A program made the translations under genes and the position numbers. The notes beneath the pieces are model-generated. The model worked only from the letters and a program-made list of their open reading frames with translations, ran no database searches and had not been told where the DNA came from. Below, piece after piece: positions 26,447 through 37,009 of a DNA stretch of 64,000 nucleotides (position 1 is its first letter; each line of letters starts with the position of its first letter). This DNA comes from Pleurodeles waltl (lineage: Eukaryota; Chordata; Amphibia; Caudata; Salamandridae), in contig NC_090443.1 in NCBI RefSeq assembly GCF_031143425.1, positions 1,055,229,554 to 1,055,293,553 on the forward strand, in the 5' to 3' direction.

Positions 26447-28528
26447 CACGAGTGTGACACAAGCACGTGTATCCTTCACAGCAGGCTCAAGTGTCAAGAA
26501 GTGCACACCCCAGAGCAGGCATGAGTGTGACACAAGCACGTGTATCCTTCACAGCAGGCACAAGTGTCAAGAAGTGCACACCCCAGAGCAGGCACGAGTG
26601 TGACACAAGCACGTGTATCCTTCACAGCAGGCACCGGTGTTAAGAAGTGCACACCCCAGGGCAGGCACGAGTGTGACACAAGCACGTGTATCCTTCACAG
26701 CAGGCACCGGTGTCAATAAGTGCACACCCCAGAGCAGGCGTGAGTGTGACACAAGCACGTGTATCCTTCACAGTAGGCACCGGTGTCAAGAAGTGCACAC
26801 CCCAGAGCAGGCGTGAGTGTGACACAAGCACATGTACATCCTTCCCAGCAGGCACCGGTGTCAAGAAGTGCACACCCCAGAGCAGGCACGAGTGTGACAC
26901 AAGCACTTGTATCCTTCACAGCAGGCACTGCTGTCAACAAGTGCACACCCCAGAGCAGGCACGAGTGTGACACAAGCATGTGTGCATCCTTCACAGCAGG
27001 CACTGGTGTCAAGAAGTGCACACCCCAGAGCAGGCATGAATGTGACACAAGCACGTGCATCCTTCACAGCAGGCAGTGGTGTCAAGAAGTGCACACCCCA
27101 GAGCAGGCACGAGTGTGACACAAGCACGTGTATCCTTCACAGCAGGCACTGGTGTCAAGAAGTGCACACCCCAGAGCAGGCGTGAGTGTGACACAAGCAC
27201 GTGTATCCTTCACAGCAGGCACCGGTGTCAAGAAGTGCACACCCCAGAGCAGGCGTGAGTGTGACACAAGCACATGTACATCCTTCCCAGCAGGCACTGG
27301 TGTCAAGAAGTGCACACCCCAGAGCAGGCACGAGTGTGACAAAAGCACGTGTATCCTTCACAGTAGGCACTGGTGTCAAGAAGTACACACCCCAGAGAAG
27401 GCACGAGTGTGACACAAGCACGTGTATCCTTCACAGCAGGCACTGGTGTCAAGAAGTGCACACCCCAGAGCAGGCACGAGTGTGACACAAGCACGTGCAT
27501 CCTTCACAGCAGGCACTGGTGTCAAGAAGTGCACTCCCCAGGGCAGGCACGAGTGTGACACAAGCACATGCATCCTTCACAGCAGGCAGTGGTGTCAAGA
27601 AGTGCACACCCCAGGGCAGGCACGAATGTGACAAAGGCACGTGCATCCTTCACAGCAGGCAGTGGTGTCAAGAAGTGCACACCCCAGAGCAGGCATGAAT
27701 GTGACACAAGCACGTGCATCCTTCACAGCAGGCACCGGTGTCAAGAAGTGCACACCCCAGAGCAGGCACGAGTGTGACACAAGCACGTGTATCCTTCACA
27801 GCAGGCACCGGTGTTAAGAAGTGCACACCCCAGGGCAGGCGTGAGTGTGACACAAGCACATGTACATCCTTCCCAGCAGGCACTGGTGTCAAGAAGTGAA
27901 CACCCCAGAGCAGGCACGATTGTGACACAAGCACGTGTATCCTTCACAGCAGGCACCGGTGTCAAGAAGTGCACACCCCAGAGCAGGCGTGAGTGTGACA
28001 CAAGCACATGTACATCCTTCCCAGCAGGCACTGGTGTCAAGAAGTGCACACCCCAGAGCAGGCACGAGTGTGACACAAGCACGTGTATCCTTCACAGTAG
28101 GCACTGGTGTCAAGAAGTGCACACCCCAGAGCAGGCATGAGTGTGACACAAGCACGTGCATCCTTCACAGCAGGCACTGGTGTCAAGAAGTGCACACCCC
28201 AGAGCAGGCATGAGTGTGACACAAGCACATGTGCATCCTTCACAGCAGGCACCGGTGTCAAGAAGTGCACACCCCAGAGCAAGCATGAGTGTGACACAAG
28301 CACGTGTATCCTTCACAGCAGGCACTGGTGTCAAGAAGTGCACACCCCAGAGCAGGCACGAGTGTGACACAAGCACGTGTATCCTTCACAACAGGCACCG
28401 GTGTCAAGAAGTGCACACCCCAGAGCAGGCGTGAGTGTGACACAAGCACATGTGCATCCTTCACAGCAGGCACCGGTGTCAAGAAGTGCACACCCCAGGG
28501 CAGGCACGAGTGTGACACAAGGACGTGT

Positions 28529-28681
28529 ATCCTTCCCAGCAGGCACTGGTGTCAAGAAGTGACACAAGCACGTGCATCCTTCACAGCAGGCAGTGGTGTC
28601 ACATGTGCTTGTGTGACACAAGCACATGTGCGCCCTCTGCAGCGGACAGAGATGTAAATGAGGTGCTCATCCCAGAGGAGG
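28529..28681. repeat. Type II landmark: truncated monomers, 31-bp palindrome, diverged marker
   Basis: A 47-bp monomer (28,529-28,575) lacks 26 bp, so GTCAAGAAGTG joins ACACAAGCAC. A 56-bp rearranged monomer follows. In it GGCAGTGGTGT runs into the left arm of a perfect inverted repeat: CACATGTGCTTGTGT (28,600-28,614), a single G (28,615), then ACACAAGCACATGTG (28,616-28,630). The right arm is normal monomer sequence, and the left arm is its reverse complement, the only inverted piece noticed in the array. The diverged marker (28,630-28,681) follows. The structure suggests a fold-back template switch during replication. Confidence 0.92.
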
Positions 28682-30249
28682 CACGAGTGTGACACAAGCA
28701 CGTGTATCCTTCACAGCAGGCACAAGTGTCAAGAAGTGCACACCCCAGAGCAGGTATGAGTGTGACACAAGCACGTGTATCCTTCACAGCAGGCACAAGT
28801 GTCAAGAAGTGCACACCCCAGAGCAGGCACGAGTGTGACACAAGCACGTGTATCCTTCACAGCAGGCACCGGTGTTAAGAAGTGCACACCCCAGGGCAGG
28901 CACGAGTGTGACACAAGCACGTGTATCCTTCACAGCAGGCACCGGTGTCAAGAAGTGCACACCCCAGAGCAGGCACGAGTGTGACACAAGCACGTGTATC
29001 CTTCACAGCAGGCAGTGGTGTCAAGAAGTAAACACCCCAGAGCAGGCACGAGTGTGACACAAGCACGTGTGTATCCTTCACAGCAGGCACCGGTGTCAAG
29101 AAGTGCACACCCCAGAGCAGGCACGAGTGTGACACAAGCACGTGCATCCTTCACAGCAGGCACTGGTGTCAAGAAGTGCACTCCCCAGGGCAGGCACGAG
29201 TGTGACACAAGCACATGCATCCTTCACAGCAGGCAGTGGTGTCAAGAAGTGCACACCCCAGGGCAGGCACGAATGTGACAAAGGCACGTGCATCCTTCAC
29301 AGCAGGCAGTGGTGTCAAGAAGTGCACAACCCAGAGCAGGCACGAGTGTGACACAAGCACGTGTATCCTTCACAGCAGGCACTGGTGTCAAGAAGTGCAC
29401 ACCCCAGAGCAGGCACGAGTGTGACACAAGCACGTGCATCCTTCACAGTAGGCACTGGTGTCAAGAAGTGCACACCCCAGAGCAGGCACGAGTGTGACAC
29501 AAGCATGTGTATCCTTCACAGCAGACACCAGTCAAGAAGTGCACACCCCAGAGCAGGCATGAGTGTGACACAAGCACGTGCATCCTTCACAGCAGGCACT
29601 GGTGTCAAGAAGTGCACACCCCAGAGCAGGCACGAGTGTGACACAAGCACGTGTATCCTTCACAGCAGGCACCGGTGTTAAGAAGTGCACACCCCAGGGC
29701 AGGCACGAGTGTGACACAAGCACGTGTATCCTTCACAGCAGGCACCGGTGTCAAGAAGTGCACACCCCAGAGCAGGCACGAGTGTGACACAAGCACGTGT
29801 GCATCCTTCACAGCAGGCACTGGTGTCAAGAAGGGCACACCCCAGAGCAGGCGTGAGTGTGACACAAGCACGTGTATCCTTCCCAGCAGGCACTGGTGTC
29901 AAGAAGGGCACACCACAGAGCAGGCACGAGTGTGACACAAGCACATGTGCATCCTTCACAGCAGACACTAGTCAAGAAGTGCACACCCCAGAGCAGGCAT
30001 GAGTGTGACACAAGCACGTGTATCCTTCACAGCAGACACCAGTCAAGAAGTGCACACCCCAGAGCAGGCATGAGTGTGACACAAGCACGTGCATCCTTCA
30101 CAGCAGGCACTGGTGTCAAGAAGTACACACCCCAGAGCAGGCACGAGTGTGACACAAGCACATGTATCCTTCACAGCAGGCAGTGGTGTCAAGAAGTGCA
30201 CACCCCAGAGCAGGCATGAGTGTGACACAAGCACATGTGCATCCTTCAC

Positions 30250-30904
30250 AGCAGACACCAGTCAAGAAGTGCACACCCCAGAGCAGGCACGAGTGTGACA
30301 CAAGCACGTGTGTATCCTTCACAGCAGGCACCGGTGTCAAGAAGTGCACACCCCAGAGCAGGCACGAGTGTGACACAAGCACGTGCATCCTTCACAGCAG
30401 ACACCAGTCAAGAAGTGCACACCCCAGAGCAGGCACGAGTGTGACACAAGCACGTGTATCCTTCACAGCAGGCACTGGTGTCAAGAAGTGCACACCCCAG
30501 AGCAGGCATGAGTGTGACACAAGCATGTGTATCCTTCACAACAGGCACTGGTGTCAAGAAGTGCACACCCCAGAGCAGCCACGAGTGTGACACAAGCACA
30601 TGTATCCTTCACAGCAGGCAGTGGTGTCAAGAAGTGCACACCCCAGAGCAGGCACGAGTGTGACACAAGCACATGTGCATCCTTCACAGCAGGCACTGGT
30701 GTCAAGAAGGGCACACCCCAGAGCAGGCACGAGTGTGACACAAGCACATGTATCCTTCACAGCAGGCAGTGGTGTCAAGAAGTGCACACCCCCGAGCAGG
30801 CATGAGTGTGACACAAGCACGTGCATCCTTCACAGCAGACACCAGTCAAGAAGTGCACACCCCAGAGCAGGCACGAGTGTGACACAAGCACGTGTATCCT
30901 TCAC
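30250..30904. repeat. 655-bp nested duplication, copy 1
   Basis: 655 bp is nine monomers less two bases. Shared markers at +655 bp include TTCACAACAGGCACTGG (near 30,535 and 31,190), CAGAGCAGCCACGAG (near 30,572 and 31,227) and CACCCCCGAGC (near 30,786 and 31,441). The downstream 3,243-bp copy has this segment once. Confidence 0.85.
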
Positions 30905-31559
30905 AGCAGACACCAGTCAAGAAGTGCACACCCCAGAGCAGGCACGAGTGTGACACAAGCACGTGTGTATCCTTCACAGCAGGCACCGGTGTCAAGAAGT
31001 GCACACCCCAGAGCAGGCACGAGTGTGACACAAGCACGTGCATCCTTCACAGCAGACACCAGTCAAGAAGTGCACACCCCAGAGCAGGCACGAGTGTGAC
31101 ACAAGCACGTGTATCCTTCACAGCAGGCACTGGTGTCAAGAAGTGCACACCCCAGAGCAGGCATGAGTGTGACACAAGCATGTGTATCCTTCACAACAGG
31201 CACTGGTGTCAAGAAGTGCACACCCCAGAGCAGCCACGAGTGTGACACAAGCACATGTATCCTTCACAGCAGGCAGTGGTGTCAAGAAGTGCACACCCCA
31301 GAGCAGGCACGAGTGTGACACAAGCACATGTGCATCCTTCACAGCAGGCACTGGTGTCAAGAAGGGCACACCCCAGAGCAGGCACGAGTGTGACACAAGC
31401 ACATGTATCCTTCACAGCAGGCAGTGGTGTCAAGAAGTGCACACCCCCGAGCAGGCATGAGTGTGACACAAGGACGTGCATCCTTCACAGCAGACACCAG
31501 TCAAGAAGTGCACACCCCAGAGCAGGCACGAGTGTGACACAAGCACGTGTATCCTTCAC
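30905..31559. repeat. 655-bp nested duplication, copy 2
   Basis: This is the second copy of the 655-bp unit. A private change is ACACAAGGACGTGC near 31,467, where copy 1 has AAGCACGTGC. It is followed directly by the second copy of the 3,243-bp unit; the two approximate edges overlap by a few bases. Confidence 0.83.
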
Positions 31560-34146
31560 AGCAGGCACTGGTGTCAAGAAGTGCACACCCCAGAGCAGGC
31601 ACGAGTGTGACACAAGCACGTGTATCCTTCACAACAGGCACCGGTGTCAAGAAGTGCACACCCCAGAGCAGGCGTGAGTGTGACACAAGCACATGTGCAT
31701 CCTTCACAGCAGGCACCGGTGTCAAGAAGTGCACACCCCAGGGCAGGCACGAGTGTGACACAAGGACGTGTATCCTTCCCAGCAGGCACTGGTGTCAAGA
31801 AGTGACACAAGCACGTGCATCCTTCACAGCAGGCAGTGGTGTCACATGTGCTTGTGTGACACAAGCACATGTGCGCCCTCTGCAGCGGACAGAGATGTAA
31901 ATGAGGTGCTCATCCCAGAGGAGGCACGAGTGTGACACAAGCACGTGTATCCTTCACAGCAGGCACAAGTGTCAAGAAGTGCACACCCCAGAGCAGGCAT
32001 GAGTGTGACACAAGCACGTGTATCCTTCACAGCAGGCACAAGTATCAAGAAGTGCACACCCCAGAGCAGGCACGAGTGTGACACAAGCACGTGTATCCTT
32101 CACAGCAGGCACCGGTGTTAAGAAGTGCACACCCCAGGGCAGGCACGAGTGTGACACAAGCACGTGTATCCTTCACAGCAGGCACCGGTGTCAAGAAGTG
32201 CACACCCCAGAGCAGGCACGAGTGTGACACAAGCACGTGTATCCTTCACAGCAGGCAGTGGTGTCAAGAAGTAAACACCCCAGAGCAGGCACGAGTGTGA
32301 CACAAGCACGTGTTTATCCTTCACAGCAGGCACCGGTGTCAAGAAGTGCACACCCCAGAGCAGGCACGAGTGTGACACAAGCACGTGCATACTTCACAGC
32401 AGGCACTGGTGTCAAGAAGTGCACTCCCCAGGGCAGGCACGAGTGTGACACAAGCACATGCATCCTTCACAGCAGGCAGTGGTGTCAAGAAGTGCACACC
32501 CCAGGGCAGGCACGAATGTGACAAAGGCACGTGCATCCTTCACAGCAGGCAGTGATGTCAAGAAGTGCACACCCCAGAGCAGGCACGAGTGTGACACAAG
32601 CACGTGTATCCTTCACAGCAGGCACTGGTGTCAAGAAGTGCACACCCCAGAGCAGGCACTAGTGTGACACAAGCACGTGCATCCTTCACAGTAGGCACTG
32701 GTGTCAAGAAGTGCACACCCCAGAGCAGGCACGAGTGTGACACAAGCATGTGTATCCTTCACAGCAGACACCAGTCAAGAAGTGCACACCCCAGAGCAGG
32801 CATGAGTGTGACACAAGCACGTGCATCCTTCACAGCAGGCACTGGTGTCAAGAAGTGCACACCCCAGAGCAGGCACGAGTGTGACACAAGCACGTGTATC
32901 CTTCACAGCAGGCACTGGTGTTAAGAAGTGCACACCCCAGGGCAGGCACGAGTGTGACACAAGCACGTGTATCCTTCACAGCAGGCACCGGTGTCAAGAA
33001 GTGCACACCCCAGAGCAGGCACGAGTGTGACACAAGCACGTGTGCATCCTTCACAGCAGGCACTGGTGTCAAGAAGGGCACACCCCAGAGCAGGCGTGAG
33101 TGTGACACAAGCACGTGTATCCTTCCCAGCAGGCACTGGTGTCAAGAAGGGCACACCACAGAGCAGGCACGAGTGTGACACAAGCACATGTGCATCCTTC
33201 ACAGCAGACACTAGTCAAGAAGTGCACACCCCAGAGCAGGCATGAGTGTGACACAAGCACGTGTATCCTTCACAGCAGACACCAGTCAAGAAGTGCACAC
33301 CCCAGAGCAGGCATGAGTGTGACACAAGCACGTGCATCCTTCACAGCAGGCACTGGTGTCAAGAAGTGCACACCCCAGAGCAGGCACGAGTGTGACACAA
33401 GCACATGTATCCTTCACAGCAGGCAGTGGTGTCAAGAAGTGCACACCCCAGAGCAGGCATGAGTGTGACACAAGCACATGTGCATCCTTCACAGCAGACA
33501 CCAGTCAAGAAGTGCACACCCCAGAGCAGGCACGAGTGTGACACAAGCACGTGTGTATCCTTCACAGCAGGCACCGGTGTCAAGAAGTGCACTCCCCAGA
33601 GCAGGCACGAGTGTGACACAAGCACGTGCATCCTTCACAGCAGACACCAGTCAAGAAGTGCACACCCCAGAGCAGGCACGAGTGTGACACAAGCACGTGT
33701 ATCCTTCACAGCAGGCACTGGTGTCAAGAAGTGCACACCCCAGAGCAGGCATGAGTGTGACACAAGCATGTGTATCCTTCACAACAGGCACTGGTGTCAA
33801 GAAGTGCACACCCCAGAGCAGCCACGAGTGTGACACAAGCACATGTATCCTTCACAGCAGGCAGTGGTGTCAAGAAGTGCACACCCCAGAGCAGGCACGA
33901 GTGTGACACAAGCACATGTGCATCCTTCACAGCAGGCACTGGTGTCAAGAAGGGCACACCCCAGAGCAGGCACGAGTGTGACACAAGCACATGTATCCTT
34001 CACAGCAGGCAGTGGTGTCAAGAAGTGCACACCCCCGAGCAGGCATGAGTGTGACACAAGCACGTGCATCCTTCACAGCAGACACCAGTCAAGAAGTGCA
34101 CACCCCAGAGCAGGCACGAGTGTGACACAAGCACGTGTATCCTTCA
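31543..34146. repeat. 3,243-bp tandem unit, copy 2 (lacks the 655-bp gain)
   Basis: This matches copy 1 at +3,243 bp from the type II landmark (31,772-31,924) to about 34,146. The copy is about 2.6 kb because the second 655-bp segment of copy 1 is absent. Private changes are AGTATCAAGAAG near 32,043, CACGTGTTTATCC near 32,311, GTGCATACTTCAC near 32,390, AGTGATGTCAAG near 32,553 and GGCACTAGTG near 32,667. Confidence 0.83.
31772..31924. repeat. Type II landmark
   Basis: Copy at +3,243 bp: palindrome 31,843-31,873, marker 31,873-31,924. Arms are intact. Confidence 0.92.
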
Positions 34147-34239
34147 CAGCAGGCACTGGTGTCAAGAAGTGCACACCCCAGAGTAGGCACGAGTGTGACA
34201 CAAGCACGTGCATCCTTCCCAGCAGGCGCCGATGTCAAG

Positions 34240-37009
34240 AAGTGCACACCCCAGAGCAGGCACGAGTGTGACACAAGCACGTGTATCCTTCACAGCAGGC
34301 ACCGGTGTCAACAAGTGCACACCCCAGAGCAGGCACGAGTGTGACACAAGCACGTGTGCATCCTTCACAGCAGGCACTGGTGTCAAGAAGGGCACACCCC
34401 AGAGCAGGCGTGAGTGTGACACAAGCATGTGTATCCTTCACAGCAGGCACTGGTTTCAAGAAGGGCACACCACAGAGCAGGCACGAGTGTGACACAAGCA
34501 CATGTGCATCCTTCACAGCAGGCACCGGTCAAGAAGTGCACACCCTAGAGCAGGCACGAGTGGGACACAAGCATGTGTATCCTTCACAGCAGACACCAGT
34601 GAAGAAGTGCACACCCCGGAGCAGGCACGAGTGTGACACAAGCACGTGCATCCTTCACAGCAGGCACTGGTGTCAAGAAGTGCACACCACAGAGCAGGCA
34701 CAAGTGTGACACAAGCACATGTGCATCCTTCACAGCAGACACCAGTCAAGAAGTGCACACCCCAGAGCAGGCATGAGTGTGACACAAGCACGTGCATCCT
34801 TCACAGCAGGCACTGGTGTCAAGAAGTGCACACCCCAGAGCAGGCACAAGTGTGACACAAGCACGTGCATCCTTCACAGTAGGCACTGGTGTCAAGAAGT
34901 GCACACCCCAGAGCAGGCACGAGTGTGACACAAGTACGTGTATCCTTCACAGCAGACACCAGTCAAGAAGTGCACACCCCAGAGCAGGCATGAGTGTGAC
35001 ACAAGCACGTGCATCCTTCACAGCAGGCACTGGTGTCAAGAAGTGCACACCCCAGGGCAGGCACGAGTGTGACACAAGCACATGTATCCTTCACAGCAGG
35101 CAGTGGTGTCAAGAAGTGCACACCCCGAGCAGGCACGAGTGTGACACAAGTACGTGTACCCTTCACAGCAGGCACCGGTGTCAACAAGTGCATACCCCAG
35201 AGCAGGCACAAGTGTGACACAAGCACGTGCATCCTTCCCAGCAGGCACTGGTGTCAAGCAGTGCACATCACAGAGCAGGCACGAGTGTGACACAAGCACA
35301 TGTGCATCCTTCACAGCAGGCACCGGTCAAGAAGTGCACACCCCAGAGCAGGCACGAGTGTGACACAAGCACGTGTAACCTTCACAGCAGACACCAGTCA
35401 AGAAGTGCACACCCCAGAGCAGGCACGAGTGTGACACAAGCACGTGCATCCTTCACAGCAGGCACTGGTGTCAAGAAGTACACACCCTGAGCAGGCACGA
35501 GTGTGACACAAGCACGTGTATCCTTCACAGCAGGCACCGGTGTCAACAAGTGCACACCCCAGAGCAGGCACGAGTGTGACACAAGCACGTGTATCCTTCA
35601 CAGCAGACACCAGTCAAGAAGTGCACACCCCAGAGCAGGCAAAAGTGTGACACAAGCACGTGCATCCTTCACAGCAGGCACTGGTGTCAAGAAGTGCACA
35701 CCCCAGAGCAGGCACGAGTGTGACACAAGCACGTGCATCCTTCCCAGCAGGCGCCGATGTCAAGAAGTGCACACCCCAGAGCAGGCACGAGTGTGACACA
35801 AGCATATGTATCCTTCACAGCAGGCACCGGTGTCAAGAAGTGCACACCACAGAGCAGGCACGAGTGTGACACAAGCACATGTGCATCCTTCACAGCAGAC
35901 ACCAGTCAAGAAGTGCACACCCCAGAGCAGGCACGAGTGTGACACAAGCACGTGTATCCTTCACAGCAGGCACCGGTGTCAAGAAGTGCACACCCCAGAG
36001 CAGGCACGAGTGTGACACAAGCACGTGTGCATCCTTCACAGCAGGCACTGGTGTCAAGAAGTGCACACCCCAGAGCAGGCGCGAGTGTGACACAAGCACG
36101 TGTATCCTTCACAGCAGACACCGGTGTTAAGAAGTGCACACCCCAGGGCAGGCGTGAGTGTGACACAAGCACATGTACATCCTTCACAGCAGGCAGTGGT
36201 GTGAAGAAGTGCACACCCCAGAGCAGGCACGAGTGTGACACAAGCACATGTGCATCCTTCACAGCAGGCACTGGTGTCAACAAGGGCACACCCCAGAGCA
36301 GGCGTGAGTGTGACACAAGCACGTGTATCCTTCCCAGCAGGCACTGGTGTCAAGCAGTGCACACCACAGAGCAGGCACGAGTGTGACACAAGCACATGTG
36401 CATCCTTCACAGCAGACACCAGTCAAGAAGTGCACACCTCAGAGCAGGCATGAGTGTGACACAAGCATGTGTATCCTTCACAGCAGACACCAGTAAAGAA
36501 GTGCACACCCCAGAGCAGGCACGAGTGTGACACAAGCACGTGCATCCTTCACAGCAGGCACTGGTGTCAAGAAGTGCACACCCCAGAGCAGGCGCGAGTG
36601 TGACACAAGCACGTGTATCCTTCACAGCAGACACCAGTCAAGAAGTGCACACCCCAGAGCAGGCACGAGTGTGACACAAGCACGTGCATCCTTCACAGCA
36701 GGCACTGGTGTCAAGAAGTGCACACCCCGAGCAGGCACGAGTGTGACACAAGCACGTGTATCCTTCACAGCAGGCACCGGTGTCAACAAGTGCACACCCC
36801 AGAGCAGGCACGAGTGTGACACAAGCACGTGTATCCTTCACAGCAGACACCAGTCAAGAAGTGCACACCCCAGAGCAGGCACGAGTGTGACACAAGCACG
36901 TGCATCCTTCACAGCAGGCACTGGTGTCAAGAAGTGCACACCACAGAGCAGGCACGAGTGTGACACAAGCACATGTGCATCCTTCACAGCAGACAGCAGT
37001 CAAGAAGTG
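34240..37009. repeat. Second pass of the 10.5-13.3 kb block
   Basis: 34,240-36,115 matches 10,463-12,343 at +23,772 bp, and about 36,140-36,965 matches 12,440-13,264 at +23,701 bp. The 71-bp step falls on a chimeric monomer at 36,104-36,178. Rare shared markers are GGTTTCAAG near 34,452, CACCCTAGAG near 34,543, TACACACCCTGAGC near 35,479 and GGCAAAAGTG near 35,640. A private change is GTGGGACAC near 34,561. Confidence 0.82.
36104..36178. repeat. Chimeric monomer at a conversion or crossover point
   Basis: This 75-bp monomer starts as the 71-bp type (GCAGACACC) and continues as the GGTGTTAAG, CCAGGGCAGGCGTGAG, CACATGTACATCC type. I noticed this combination only here. Its first part continues the 12.3-kb paralogue and its second part matches monomers such as the one near 25,015. 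The offset to the paralogous block changes here by 71 bp, so the monomer marks the exchange point itself. Confidence 0.75.

Larger units (their letters stand above)
25447..28243. repeat. 2,797-bp tandem unit, copy 2
   Basis: This is the second copy of the unit, with the 97-bp monomer at 25,513-25,609 and the type I landmark at 25,758-26,446. Private changes include AAGTGAACACC near 27,899 and GCACGATTGTGAC near 27,917. In the last 200 bp (from about 28,060) the match to copy 1 is interrupted by several substitutions, which suggests conversion from another part of the array. Confidence 0.85.
28300..31542. repeat. 3,243-bp tandem unit, copy 1
   Basis: This unit is repeated at +3,243 bp. It starts shortly before the first type II landmark (28,529-28,681) and runs through a stretch (about 29,605-30,900) that matches 5,210-6,505 at +24,395 bp. 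It therefore joins the marker-bearing landscape of the middle of the window to the 71-bp-rich landscape of the left end. A nested 655-bp duplication lies at 30,250-31,559. Confidence 0.83.
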
